Shown here one piece after another: positions 9,374 to 17,884 of a DNA stretch of 64,000 nucleotides. The notes under the pieces were generated by a model, which did not search any database, was not told the DNA's origin, and saw only the letters and a program-made list of their open reading frames with translations. Origin of the DNA: Phytomonas francai (lineage: Eukaryota; Euglenozoa; Kinetoplastea; Trypanosomatida; Trypanosomatidae); NCBI GenBank assembly GCA_001766655.1, contig MJCC01000011.1:540167-604166 (forward strand). Direction: 5' to 3'. Every line of letters starts with the position of its first letter. The first letter of the stretch is position 1. A program made the translations under genes and the position numbers.

Positions 9374-11758
9374 CTATTCTACCACCGCCCACAAAGGAGG
9401 GGGTGATTCAAGCACGGTTTCCTTGTTCTCGTGGGTATTGTGTCGTAAAATATATCGCCAGGCATGAAGGCAAATGCGCCTTGGGCAAATGCACAACCTT
9501 CCCCCAACATCCCCCTTCTCCTCATCTATTTCTACTCCTTCCAGGCTACATAAACCTGTTTCCTCTGTCCAATCGTTGATCAAGTAGCGGTAATAAAGAT
9601 CAACATCCTCCTCCTCTTTGCCTTTATTTTTTTCTTCTTTTTCTTCTGATGGTGAGGTGTTCGCGTCGGGTAGGCTGCGCAGCCTTCGCTGTAGCCTCGC
9701 ATACTGCTCATCATCTACAATGGGGTGTCCTAGCGAGGCTAAATGAACGCGAACCTGATGCGTACGACCGGTAAATAAAGCGCACTCCACGAGCGTCTGA
9801 TCTCTTATAGGATTATAGTGAGCAGCACGAAAGCAAGTGATTGCCTCGCGCAGGGTCTGCTCATAGTTCTCGAGTTTCGTCACATCTTTGTGTGGATGAC
9901 TTTGGCCGCTAAATTCGCCGGCATCCTCCTCCCCTTCCTGCGCTTCGGCTTTCAAAAAATGACCTTTGCCGGTGGTCAGAAGCCGCATCCGCTCATGTTT
10001 TGCATTAAGAGCAGCCATGGTAGCCTTTCTCCGCCCCTGCTGTTGGTCTTGTCCGGTCGTGGTAGTGGTGGCTTTAATTATTTCATTGAAACGATGCTTT
10101 TGCAGGCGCCATCGTGCGGTGCGTTTTTCGCCTGCGCACCAGTAAAGGCTCTGATGCGGATCAAGACAACCAATCGCGCGCTCCACACGCAACCAACGTG
10201 ATCCCGTACCGGATTCCCCCCTACCACCGCTTTCTTTTCTCGCACACTTTTCAACTCTACACATGCTGTCGTCATCAATCACTTCAGAGGCTGCCGTTGT
10301 AGAGGAAGAGAGGGGTTTCCAGGGGTCCTCCAGGAGGGAGCAGTGATACGCGCCACCCTGAACAAGAGCTTCCGCATCAAACTTACCCTCCACAAGGGCG
10401 AGGTAAAGCTTCACGCAGGATTTATTATTATTATTATTATTATGCGTACTATTTTTATTACCCTTTTTGTCTGCGTCTGAATTATCTGTGGGCTCTTTTT
10501 GCGCGATTAACGTCGCCACGGCCCGCGCCGAGGCGGCGTCGAGGGCGAAGATCAGCACACCACTGGTGGCCGCGTCGAGGCGGTGAACGACGAAGGCCCT
10601 CCAGGGCGGCTCCCGCCCCCGCCCGCCGTCCAACCCCCGCTTCAACAGCTCCCAGTCTTCCCAACATACTCCCATCGCGGGGGGAGGCGCAAAAGGAGGG
10701 CGATCCTCCTTTGTCGTTTCGCGGTCCTCTTCTTGATGTTTCGGCGAGGCAATCCAGACCCGGATCAGCTCGAACCCCTCCGTTCGGTGGCAAATTGAAA
10801 CGTACCTCGGGACCTCGTCGCCTGGACGCTGGTAATGCTCCGAATACGCGTAATTCACAGCATCGCTGCCGCCGAAGAGGACGTCGTTAAGCATTGAGGT
10901 GACGGAGTTTTTGTGGTAGGCGCCGGAGGGGTGAACGGGAGGGCCCGGCGGTTTACTCACGACCACCAACGCCTCTCCCCCCTCGTTTTCCTCTTTCTTC
11001 GCTCCCCTCCTTCTTCGCTTGCCCATTTCGCCCCGCGCCTCCGCATCGGCGAGGCGGCTCACATCGCAGCGTAGGATTTGCAGGGGCTCGTCGGCGAAGA
11101 GGCGCCCCTCGCGGCGCCAAATGCGATGCCGCAGGACATCGCGCTGGCCCAGCAGGAGCAGTGCCGGGAGCTCGCGCGCGAGGAGGGCCTCGACGGCGGC
11201 CTTCGTGGCACCCGTGCGGAGCCAATCCACCGCGGCCTCCCAGCCCCTCCTTTCCTCCTCCCCGTCACACTTCTCCGCCTCCCCGTCACACTTTTCCTCC
11301 TCCCTGTCACACTTCTCCGCCTCCCCGTCACACTTCTCCGCCTCCCCGTCCTCCCTTTCCTTCTTTTCCACCTCGGCCTTTTCCCCCCCGTGTCTCCTCT
11401 CCCCCTTCCGAGGGCCTGCCGCTCGCGCGCGGTCGAGGCGGATGAGCGCGGCGCGGAGGGCGGCCCCGGCGGCCCGGCACTCGCCCTCGCGGCCCTCCAG
11501 CCAAAGCGCCCCCCCGCGGAGCTCCTCGACGAGCGCCGGCAGCGCGCGCCGGGCCTCGCCGGCGAACTCGCGCGCGCAGACGTCGAGCAGCGGCCGGCCC
11601 AGCCACCGCCCCTTCGCGTGCGCGCGCAGGACGAGGGCGTAGGGCCGCACCGCGAGGAGGGCCCGCCGCGCGCGCACGCACGCGGGGCCGCACGGCGAGG
11701 ACGTCCGATGGCGGTCGACCGGCCCATCGCCCCCGCTCCCCTCCTCTGGCGCGCGCAT
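9374..11758 (-). CDS. RluA-family RNA pseudouridine synthase with long N-terminal extension
   Basis: A 794-residue protein. The catalytic signature HRLDAATSG is present with the catalytic Asp at about residue 395, preceded by a beta-strand core (LVVVSKPPGPPVHPSGAYH). The second family motif GRTHQVRVHLASLGHPIVDD lies near residue 665. Family members isomerise specific uridines in rRNA, tRNA or mRNA. The protein is about twice the size of a minimal RluA enzyme. The first 250 residues are GC3-rich and include a heptad repeat (EKCDGEA-like, four copies) in a highly charged segment, and Asn-rich and Lys/Glu-rich inserts interrupt the catalytic domain, a common trypanosomatid habit. No clear targeting peptide. 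The substrate cannot be told from sequence. Confidence 0.85.
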   Translation of the reverse strand: MRAPEEGSGGDGPVDRHRTSSPCGPACVRARRALLAVRPYALVLRAHAKGRWLGRPLLDVCAREFAGEARRALPALVEELRGGALWLEGREGECRAAGAALRAALIRLDRARAAGPRKGERRHGGEKAEVEKKEREDGEAEKCDGEAEKCDREEEKCDGEAEKCDGEEERRGWEAAVDWLRTGATKAAVEALLARELPALLLLGQRDVLRHRIWRREGRLFADEPLQILRCDVSRLADAEARGEMGKRRRRGAKKEENEGGEALVVVSKPPGPPVHPSGAYHKNSVTSMLNDVLFGGSDAVNYAYSEHYQRPGDEVPRYVSICHRTEGFELIRVWIASPKHQEEDRETTKEDRPPFAPPPAMGVCWEDWELLKRGLDGGRGREPPWRAFVVHRLDAATSGVLIFALDAASARAVATLIAQKEPTDNSDADKKGNKNSTHNNNNNNKSCVKLYLALVEGKFDAEALVQGGAYHCSLLEDPWKPLSSSTTAASEVIDDDSMCRVEKCARKESGGRGESGTGSRWLRVERAIGCLDPHQSLYWCAGEKRTARWRLQKHRFNEIIKATTTTTGQDQQQGRRKATMAALNAKHERMRLLTTGKGHFLKAEAQEGEEDAGEFSGQSHPHKDVTKLENYEQTLREAITCFRAAHYNPIRDQTLVECALFTGRTHQVRVHLASLGHPIVDDEQYARLQRRLRSLPDANTSPSEEKEEKNKGKEEEDVDLYYRYLINDWTEETGLCSLEGVEIDEEKGDVGGRLCICPRRICLHAWRYILRHNTHENKETVLESPPPLWAVVE
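10421..10443. repeat. (ATT)n run inside the pseudouridine synthase gene
   Basis: About seven ATT units encoding an Asn run in a loop insert between the two conserved motifs of the pseudouridine synthase. Confidence 0.95.
11262..11352. repeat. 21-bp coding minisatellite, four copies
   Basis: Four tandem copies of a 21-bp unit (CACACTTCTCCGCCTCCCCGT-like, plus strand), encoding four seven-residue repeats of EKCDGEA type in the N-terminal extension of the pseudouridine synthase. Copies differ at one or two bases, including GGA for GAG-type changes. Confidence 0.9.
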
Positions 11759-11780
11759 TCGAAGCGTGCGAGGATGCAGT

Positions 11781-11783
<3 letters not shown>

Positions 11784-11818
<35 letters not shown>
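11784..11818. repeat. Uninterrupted G tract of 35 bases (C tract in transcript sense)
   Basis: Thirty-five consecutive G on the plus strand, 26 bases upstream of the pseudouridine synthase ATG in transcript sense. It is by far the longest G/C homopolymer in the window. The exact length is probably not reliable in the assembly. Confidence 0.9.
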
Positions 11819-11819
<1 letters not shown>

Positions 11820-11855
11820 GGATATCACTGCCGACGCCCTTTTAAAAAAAAATTC

Positions 11856-11870
11856 CTAAAAGAGAAAAAA
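11856..11870 (-). promoter_or_regulatory. Probable trans-splice acceptor for the pseudouridine synthase
   Basis: On the minus strand a TTTTTTCTCTTTTAG tract ends at 11856. It is the last strong pyrimidine-tract/AG combination upstream of the poly-C tract and would give a leader of about 97 bases containing that tract. Confidence 0.45.
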
Positions 11871-12193
11871 TGATGGGAATTTTAAAGAAAGTGGTCTTTA
11901 ATGCTTTCATCCGCTATCATTAGTAGTATTCCGTTTTTTTTTAAGCTAGTGAATTTAATTCTCGCTATACACCCATAAGAGCCTTTACATTTGCATTAGC
12001 AGCGTCTTTAAATCGTTTTGAGGCTCGACAAGCCTCTTTCTAAATCTCTTTTTCTTTTTGAATTGTCCCTGACTTCACCACATGCCATACACCGATAAAT
12101 ACCCTATACACAGATTCCTGGACAAGATCCTATCCTCGGATCAAAGACAAGCCATAGACTATTATGTGTAAAGCACATGCACCCTTCCCCCCC

Positions 12194-14074
12194 CTAGGAG
12201 CTCACAGTGTTTGTTTTGCCTTGAACTTGTGCAATGAGATGCATATGCCGATCCCTTGCCCTATTTGAGAGTTTACGCATATAAAGTAGCACTGATTCTG
12301 AGAGAATCATGAGCACCCCTATTACCGAAAGTACCACCAGCACATTTGGATTCAATGATGAAGTAAGCGTCTCGGCGTGGAAGTCGTATATAAAGGAGCC
12401 CTTGTGGTATAAATTCGCGCACAGGTTGAGGGACTTGTAATAGGAAAATTCCATTTCGCAGGTCTTCGCCGGTGCGCAGACACGAGACACCTGAAGAGCC
12501 TGCTTGTCGTCCTTGTCAATCTCTTGCATGTCTTTATGCGCGGCAAGGTAGAGCATAGGAAGGCCTAACCAAGCGTTCAAAACCTTTTTTTCCTTCCCCT
12601 CCGTCGTGATAGTGCGGGTAAGTCCATATGTGGCCCCTGGCAGAGCGTCCATCCAAAGCATAATTGGCGGCGGGTGATACTTCAAGGCGCCGCTCTCCTT
12701 GATCGCGTCGCTGAGGGAGCCGGAGGAGTAAATCCGCAGGGCGACCTCCGGCCGATAGAGCGGGTACTCCCCCTTTACCACGTCTTTGTAGAGTAGCTGA
12801 TTCAGATCGACGGTAAAAGCGCAGTCCGCGGGGAGGTCGTCCTCAGCAATCGCGCGCAGGACGTAGTCCTGGCGTATCGTCAACTCCAGCGGCGGTAATT
12901 TACCGATGAGATTCGAGGGCAGGCGGCATTCCATGTAAAGCCCCATGCCGTCGTAGCCCTCCGCGTCGGGATTGCGGCACCACTGGCAGGGCCCCTTCTC
13001 CCCCGCGTTTAAATCGTCCAGGAGGCTCCGATCGCGATCCTTCGGGGTGCGAATCCATCCCAGGATGGCGAGGATGAGCTCCTTGGGGAGCATCACCTTG
13101 ACGTTTTCCTTCCCGAAGGGGTTCGGCGCCGTCATCAGGCGGAGGGTGTGGCCGACGGTGAGGAGCTCCGCGGTCTCCGTCGAGACCACGTCCGAGGCGT
13201 CGTGGCCGCAGACCCCCACGCGCGCGGGGAGGTCGAGCCCGCCGAGGGCCCCCACGGAGAGGCCCATCGGCCCCGCGCGCGCGCTCGCGAGCCGCAAAAG
13301 GCAGCGGCGCGAGGCCCGGCAGCGCGCGTCCGGCGCCCCCGCGCAGTGCGCGTCCTCGAGAAGGCCCTGCGAGGCCGCCTCGAGCGCGCGGAGATTCAAC
13401 GCGTCGGCCTGCACAACCGCGGCCGGCGAGGACGAGGGGAAGAGGAGAAAGCTGCCATTGCCGGCGGGGCCGCACGGCGAGGCGGGGTTGAGGCCGCCGT
13501 GCAGCACCGCGTCCCCTTTCCGCGCCTTTTTCTCCGCATCGGTCGCGTCGGCGCAGAGAAAGGACGCACAGCGCAGCATCAGGTGAAGGGCGACCTCCTC
13601 GGCCTCCAGCCGGCCCAGCCCCTCCTTCCACGCGCCCGCCGCGAGGAGCCCGGGCGGGAGCACCGTATTCCACACCACCCGGCGATAAAAAAGAGCGCCC
13701 TCCGCGAGCGCCGCCCCGCAGAGCGCGGAGGCCAGCGAAAGAAACCCATCCTCGGCCGAACTCACCGCGCCCTCGCCGTCCCCCTTTTCATCGCGTAGAC
13801 GCGCGTTCGGCGATGGCGGAGCGGGGGGGGTCCCCGCGGGGCAAAGGGCATACCGGGCGCTCGTGAATCCCTCGCCTTCCTCCCTAACGTCGAGGTCGAA
13901 CACCGCCTTGACGTGGACGTACTGCGAGAGGTCCCCGACAATCGCCGCGATTTCAGCCCCCGCCCCGCCTAACGCCAGAAATGCGAATACCATAAGCAAA
14001 CAAACAAGATGGGCGGCGCTACCGCGTGAGGCCCCTTCCTGCCAAATGTATGAACGACCCGTACGACTCACCAT
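12194..14074 (-). CDS. Type I membrane protein, Cys-containing ectodomain, unknown function
   Basis: A 626-residue protein from the ATG at 14074 (an upstream in-frame ATG at 14149 would add 25 residues). A hydrophobic signal segment, AHLVCLLMVFAFLALGGAGA, lies near residues 22-41. A long ectodomain with scattered Cys follows, including CGPAGNGSFLLF with a possible N-glycosylation site, CRASRRCLLRL and CQWCRNPDAEGYDGMG. The only other hydrophobic span is near the C-terminus, VLVVLSVIGVLMILSESVLLYM, followed by a short basic cytoplasmic tail. This is a single-pass type I layout. I do not recognise the family; I considered the gamete fusogen HAP2 and found no supporting motif. The N-terminal half (13100-13800) is much more GC-rich than the C-terminal half. 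Confidence 0.7.
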   Translation of the reverse strand: MVSRTGRSYIWQEGASRGSAAHLVCLLMVFAFLALGGAGAEIAAIVGDLSQYVHVKAVFDLDVREEGEGFTSARYALCPAGTPPAPPSPNARLRDEKGDGEGAVSSAEDGFLSLASALCGAALAEGALFYRRVVWNTVLPPGLLAAGAWKEGLGRLEAEEVALHLMLRCASFLCADATDAEKKARKGDAVLHGGLNPASPCGPAGNGSFLLFPSSSPAAVVQADALNLRALEAASQGLLEDAHCAGAPDARCRASRRCLLRLASARAGPMGLSVGALGGLDLPARVGVCGHDASDVVSTETAELLTVGHTLRLMTAPNPFGKENVKVMLPKELILAILGWIRTPKDRDRSLLDDLNAGEKGPCQWCRNPDAEGYDGMGLYMECRLPSNLIGKLPPLELTIRQDYVLRAIAEDDLPADCAFTVDLNQLLYKDVVKGEYPLYRPEVALRIYSSGSLSDAIKESGALKYHPPPIMLWMDALPGATYGLTRTITTEGKEKKVLNAWLGLPMLYLAAHKDMQEIDKDDKQALQVSRVCAPAKTCEMEFSYYKSLNLCANLYHKGSFIYDFHAETLTSSLNPNVLVVLSVIGVLMILSESVLLYMRKLSNRARDRHMHLIAQVQGKTNTVSS

Positions 14075-15015
14075 CCCTTCATTTAGCTTCAGAAGGCTCC
14101 TATTTCGTCCGCAATGTGGGGTTGGTCTTAAGGTTCCTTGTGAATTCACTTATGCGAGCAAAAGGGGAAAAGACGTGAGGGTAAACCACCGAGTGGCTAC
14201 TGCGCTTCACTTTGCATAGCATGAGATCACACCCATCCCGTAAAGGACTGAAGAACAAAGAGGTATACCAAGCACTCCCGCAAGAAGTAGCTTTTATCCA
14301 TTGGTTTGTAGATTTCATATTATTAGCGGTTGAACCATTTGATACCAGGCGATAAAGTACAATATCAGCAAATAGACATCCATCCTGAACTCCTTTTCCT
14401 TTTACACCATACAATTTTGGAAAAAAAAAGAAAAGTAATTGCTTCAATGTGAAACCTTTTTTCTTCTTTTTTTTTTTTGGAGGGGGGGGGAGGGGGGAGT
14501 TATTTTTGCTTCCAAGAGAACAGGGGAAATGGTTTCCTCGTTAGTCGCGCAATGAATAGGTAAACCAATAGTCGTGTTTCTTATGCCGGACCGACTGATA
14601 CATATCGTTGATAATTATTCAAGTTGAGAAAGCAGATTCTACGAACCTTTTCAACTACCGATGATCCACCCAAAGAGAGGCAAGTGCAAGGTCAATGAAC
14701 TTAATCGCGAATACCTCCTCGACACTGCGTCTGGGTCCAATGAAGTAATCTCTTCCCCGGGATAAAAATAGGTAAACAATGAACAAAATGTGATGTGCAA
14801 CAGGGGAAAGTATACCCATTACGGACTTTTCCTGTCCCTCCGTCAAAGCTTCCCTCTCCAAAAAGACGGATAGTCATACCCAACGCGACAATTTTACCCT
14901 TTCCACCTTGCTTGCAGGACTGCATCCACACGTCGCTGAACCGAAAAGAGCCTGAAAAAGGAGCAGGAAGGTTACCTGCTGCTACCACCCTCCTTTTCGT
15001 TTTTTCCTTTGTTTT
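14075..15015. other. Spacer of about 940 bases
   Basis: AT-rich with a T run followed by a G-rich stretch (14456-14500). Short open frames (for example 14701-14988 minus) lack protein-like composition. It presumably carries the 3' UTR of the first methylesterase-like gene and the leader of the membrane-protein gene. No RNA gene seen. Confidence 0.55.
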
Positions 15016-16932
15016 CTAGAATGGACAGATAACAGAAGACAAACGCATCAAAAATGGGCGATTCTCCGCGGGCACGACGAGCGGCAATACGGCGTCTGGA
15101 TAGGCCCCGAACAGCTGCGAGGGCGCCGTTGCCCTCTTTTCCTGAGCCTCGGGCCGCCGGGGGGTTCTTTCCCCTGCATCATTCACGGCGGCGGCGCCCC
15201 CTCTTTCGCCTTCGCCCTCTCCTGGGGGCCATTCCCCCCCCCTCTCCCCGCTGAACGCCATAAAGGCGTGCTCGTAATCGCAGAGGAAGTCCGCGCAGCA
15301 GCTCCGCTGTGCCAAAATGCACTCGTCGAGGATCAAATCGACGTGCCGCGCCCCGGGGACGACGAGGAAGCGAAGCTCCACGGGAGGGGGNNNNNNNNNN
15401 NNNNNNNNNNNNNNNNNNNNNNNNNNNNNNNNNNNNNNNNNNNNNNNNNNNNNNNNNNNNNNNNNNNNNNNNNNNNNNNNNNNNNNNNNNNNNNNNNNNN
15501 NNNNNNNNNNNNNNNNNNNNNNNNNNNNNNNNNNNNNNNNNNNNNNNNNNNNNNNNNNNNNNNNNNNNNNNNNNNNNNNNNNNNNCGCCCGCCACCCCCG
15601 CCAGGCCGCGGCGAAGCGGCGCTGGGCCTCGCGCAGGACGGCGACGAGCGCCCCGCTCTCCCGCGGCGGCGCGCTCCGGTCGGCGTCGCCGTGCAGGAAA
15701 AAGAGCCTCGGCGGGAGGAAGCTGAAGAAGGCGCTCGGCAGGACCTCGCCGGTCTCGCCGGCGCGGCGGGGGTCGAAGTAGGCCGGGATCGAGTACCGCG
15801 CGAGGCCGTCGGCGCCGCCGACGATGCGCGCGAGGACGTGGCGGTTGAGCCCGTTTTCGCAGAGCCGCGGCCGCATCGCCTCGAGATTGTAGAGCCCGCT
15901 CAGCCCGACAAAACGGTGAATCGCGCGGCGCGGGTTGTACCGCGGGACGTTGTAGGCCACGTCCGACGGCGGCGGCAGCCCCTCCCGCTGCTCGCTCGCC
16001 GCGTACGCGCAGAGGTGGGCCTGCGAGAGCAGCGACATCATCGCGAGGTGCGCGCCCGCGGAGTGGCCGATGAGGGTGACGTTGTCGAGGTCCCCGTTGT
16101 AGCGCCCCGCGTTGTTCAGCACCCACGCGATCGCGTCCGAGACATCGAGCGTCATGCCGGCCACCGTCGTCTGCGGGAAGTTGCGGTAGTCGGGGCAGAA
16201 GACGACGTAGCCGCGCGCGGCGAGGACGCGCGCGAGCATGGCCCCCCACATCTGGCTCCCGATGATCCACGCCCCGCCGGTGAGCACGATCGCGACCGGG
16301 AACTTCCGCCGGCGAACCCCGCCCAGCTCCAGCGAGTGCATCAGCGCGTCAAGCGGGATCGGCAGGACGATGTCGAGGGTCGCGCGGTTGTGCAGGTTCC
16401 GCAGGTCCTCGGCGTCCGCCTCGGTCGCCGGGGGAAGGGCCTTGCCGAGGTCCAAGTGGGGCGCGTCGGCGGCCGCCTTTCGCGCGCGCTGGGGGCCGCG
16501 CCCGCAGGTCGGGAGAGGCAGGCTGCGCAGCGCGGAGCCGTCCGCCGGGTTCACGTTAAACCGCGAGCTGCGCAGCAGGCGCCGGAGGACGAGGCCGACG
16601 GCCCGGCGACTCCTCCGTTCGCCGTTCAGGGAGGACCGCCGGGGCTCCGTTCGCCGGAGGAGCTCCCCCAGGTTCACCCCCTCTGCCTCGAGGACGCGGC
16701 CGAGGTTGCGGTACTTCGTCGTCAGCGAGCTGCGGTAGGCCACGCGGCGGATGATGTTCGACGAGGAAAGGTACCACCAACAGTGGGGGAGGTAAAACCG
16801 AAGCATAAGGCCGCCGTAGACGAGGAGCCGAATCGCCTGCAGGACCCAGGTGACGCCGGTGCTCAGGGCTACCAGTAGCTGCACGACGCATTTCAGCATC
16901 CAGACAAACTGCTGGAAGGCATAGGCATACAT
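15016..16932 (-). CDS. Isoprenylcysteine methylesterase-like alpha/beta hydrolase, copy A (contains assembly gap)
   Basis: About 638 residues, including 65 unknown ones inside the gap at 15391-15585. The N-terminus (residues 1-65) has hydrophobic membrane segments (FVWMLKCVVQLLVALSTGVTW, LLVYGGLMLRFYL). The catalytic domain shows the oxyanion-loop region GGAWIIGSQMWG, the nucleophile elbow GHSAGAH with Ser291, HGDADRSAP with Asp418, and GARHVDLIL with the putative catalytic His. The closest family I recognise is isoprenylcysteine alpha-carbonyl methylesterase (ICME), which demethylates prenylated protein C-termini at ER/Golgi membranes; substrate is inferred. It is GC3-rich throughout. A second copy lies just upstream in transcription order at 17885-19837, and the two share a 361-bp near-identical block. 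Confidence 0.8.
   Translation of the reverse strand: MYAYAFQQFVWMLKCVVQLLVALSTGVTWVLQAIRLLVYGGLMLRFYLPHCWWYLSSSNIIRRVAYRSSLTTKYRNLGRVLEAEGVNLGELLRRTEPRRSSLNGERRSRRAVGLVLRRLLRSSRFNVNPADGSALRSLPLPTCGRGPQRARKAAADAPHLDLGKALPPATEADAEDLRNLHNRATLDIVLPIPLDALMHSLELGGVRRRKFPVAIVLTGGAWIIGSQMWGAMLARVLAARGYVVFCPDYRNFPQTTVAGMTLDVSDAIAWVLNNAGRYNGDLDNVTLIGHSAGAHLAMMSLLSQAHLCAYAASEQREGLPPPSDVAYNVPRYNPRRAIHRFVGLSGLYNLEAMRPRLCENGLNRHVLARIVGGADGLARYSIPAYFDPRRAGETGEVLPSAFFSFLPPRLFFLHGDADRSAPPRESGALVAVLREAQRRFAAAWRGWRAXXXXXXXXXXXXXXXXXXXXXXXXXXXXXXXXXXXXXXXXXXXXXXXXXXXXXXXXXXXXXXXXXPPPVELRFLVVPGARHVDLILDECILAQRSCCADFLCDYEHAFMAFSGERGGEWPPGEGEGERGGAAAVNDAGERTPRRPEAQEKRATAPSQLFGAYPDAVLPLVVPAENRPFLMRLSSVICPF
15391..15585. 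other. Assembly gap, 195 N
   Basis: Run of N inside methylesterase-like copy A, between the catalytic Asp and His regions. The frame is the same on both sides, so the gap length is compatible with the true length but not proven. Confidence 0.99.
15918..16278. repeat. Near-identical 361-bp block shared with 18592-18952 (copy A)
   Basis: Matches 18592-18952 at a constant offset of 2674 bases with one mismatch by eye (G at 16075 against A at 18749). It encodes the core from the oxyanion loop through the GHSAG elbow. Both flanks diverge abruptly. Confidence 0.95.
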
Positions 16933-17884
16933 CGCTCAATTTTTTTAATCTGAAAGGCAAGCCAATCGAACGTCATCAATAAAGCATATATATTTATATC
17001 TATATCAATATCTATCTATCTATCTATCTATATATATATATATTTATCTATATATATATATATATATAGGTAAGGGGGAAAAAGGTTCGACGACGTGAAG
17101 TCTCTTTCTTGCTACCTTGTGATGGGAATAAAGAGAAAAAGGATTGATTTGTTTTATTTCACAGAGGGTTGAAGCTGCATGCTGAAAATAGGGAGGGATG
17201 TGGGGGTACTAATCCATTCTGGGAATCTTTGGGTACAAGTCATGTACATTATAGCCTCCTGTATAGTCATTAAAAATAGACACCTATACGCTAACGGAGT
17301 GCGAAACGAAAATAATGCATACACAAAGGATTGACAAAACTTTATACAATGCAATGGGTTTAATGGCAAATTAACACCCATTCTTCCAGAAGGTTATCAT
17401 TTCTTGATAACCTACATCCATTTTCTATTTTAGTCAGAAAAGAGGAGGGGATCAGACTTTTATGCAATGCTGTGCTAGATATGCAATACCAAAGTATTAA
17501 AAAACAGAGGAAGCAAACAAACGAGATATCCGAAAACAAAAAAAATACTACAACATTCACATTTCACAGCATTCCAAACCCTCCAAGTCGGGTTAAAAAA
17601 AAAAAAGCAGAGCAAGTAAGATTTAATAAATATTTTATTTGCATTGACTTCCTATCAGACTAGAATTTACATATTTCCACATATTTTCTTTTGTTTCTGA
17701 ACACATTTCACGGCCAGAACGCCGGTACACAGTTAGGATGTACACAAAGCCTTAATAGTATGCATCTTCTCCTAACTCCTAGTGGCTGCTTTGAAGACGG
17801 AGTCTGAAAAAAGTCAATGCAAGGGTTGAAAATAGCGTATTTTTGAGGTGATTGCGTTCGTCCCATCCCGTACACAACTCTTGA
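16933..17884. other. Spacer between the two methylesterase-like genes, about 950 bases
   Basis: AT-rich, starting with a TATC/TA microsatellite. No similarity to the shared coding block was noticed and no coding signal is seen. In minus-strand sense it holds the 3' UTR of copy B and the leader of copy A. Confidence 0.6.
16984..17068. repeat. Compound (TATC)n/(TA)n microsatellite
   Basis: About 85 bases of TATA, TATC and TA units, 50-135 bases upstream of the copy A start in transcript sense. Confidence 0.9.

Larger units (their letters stand above)
11759..12193. other. Spacer with 5' leader of the pseudouridine synthase
   Basis: About 435 bases. In minus-strand sense a T/C-rich tract ending in TAG near 11856 is a good trans-splice acceptor; the following leader contains the 35-base C tract. 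The part beyond 11870 is AT-rich and presumably the 3' UTR of the type I membrane protein gene. Confidence 0.55.

Noticed and set aside
12194..14074. HAP2/GCS1 gamete fusogen identity for the type I membrane protein
   Set aside because: Only the general layout agrees; no HAP2 signature or Cys pattern visible.
14100..14447. 115-codon minus-strand frame
   Set aside because: Overlaps the start of the membrane-protein gene and has no protein-like composition.
15268..16878. 536-codon plus-strand frame opposite methylesterase copy A
   Set aside because: Shadow of the GC-rich coding strand, spans the N gap; the minus frame has a clear catalytic domain.
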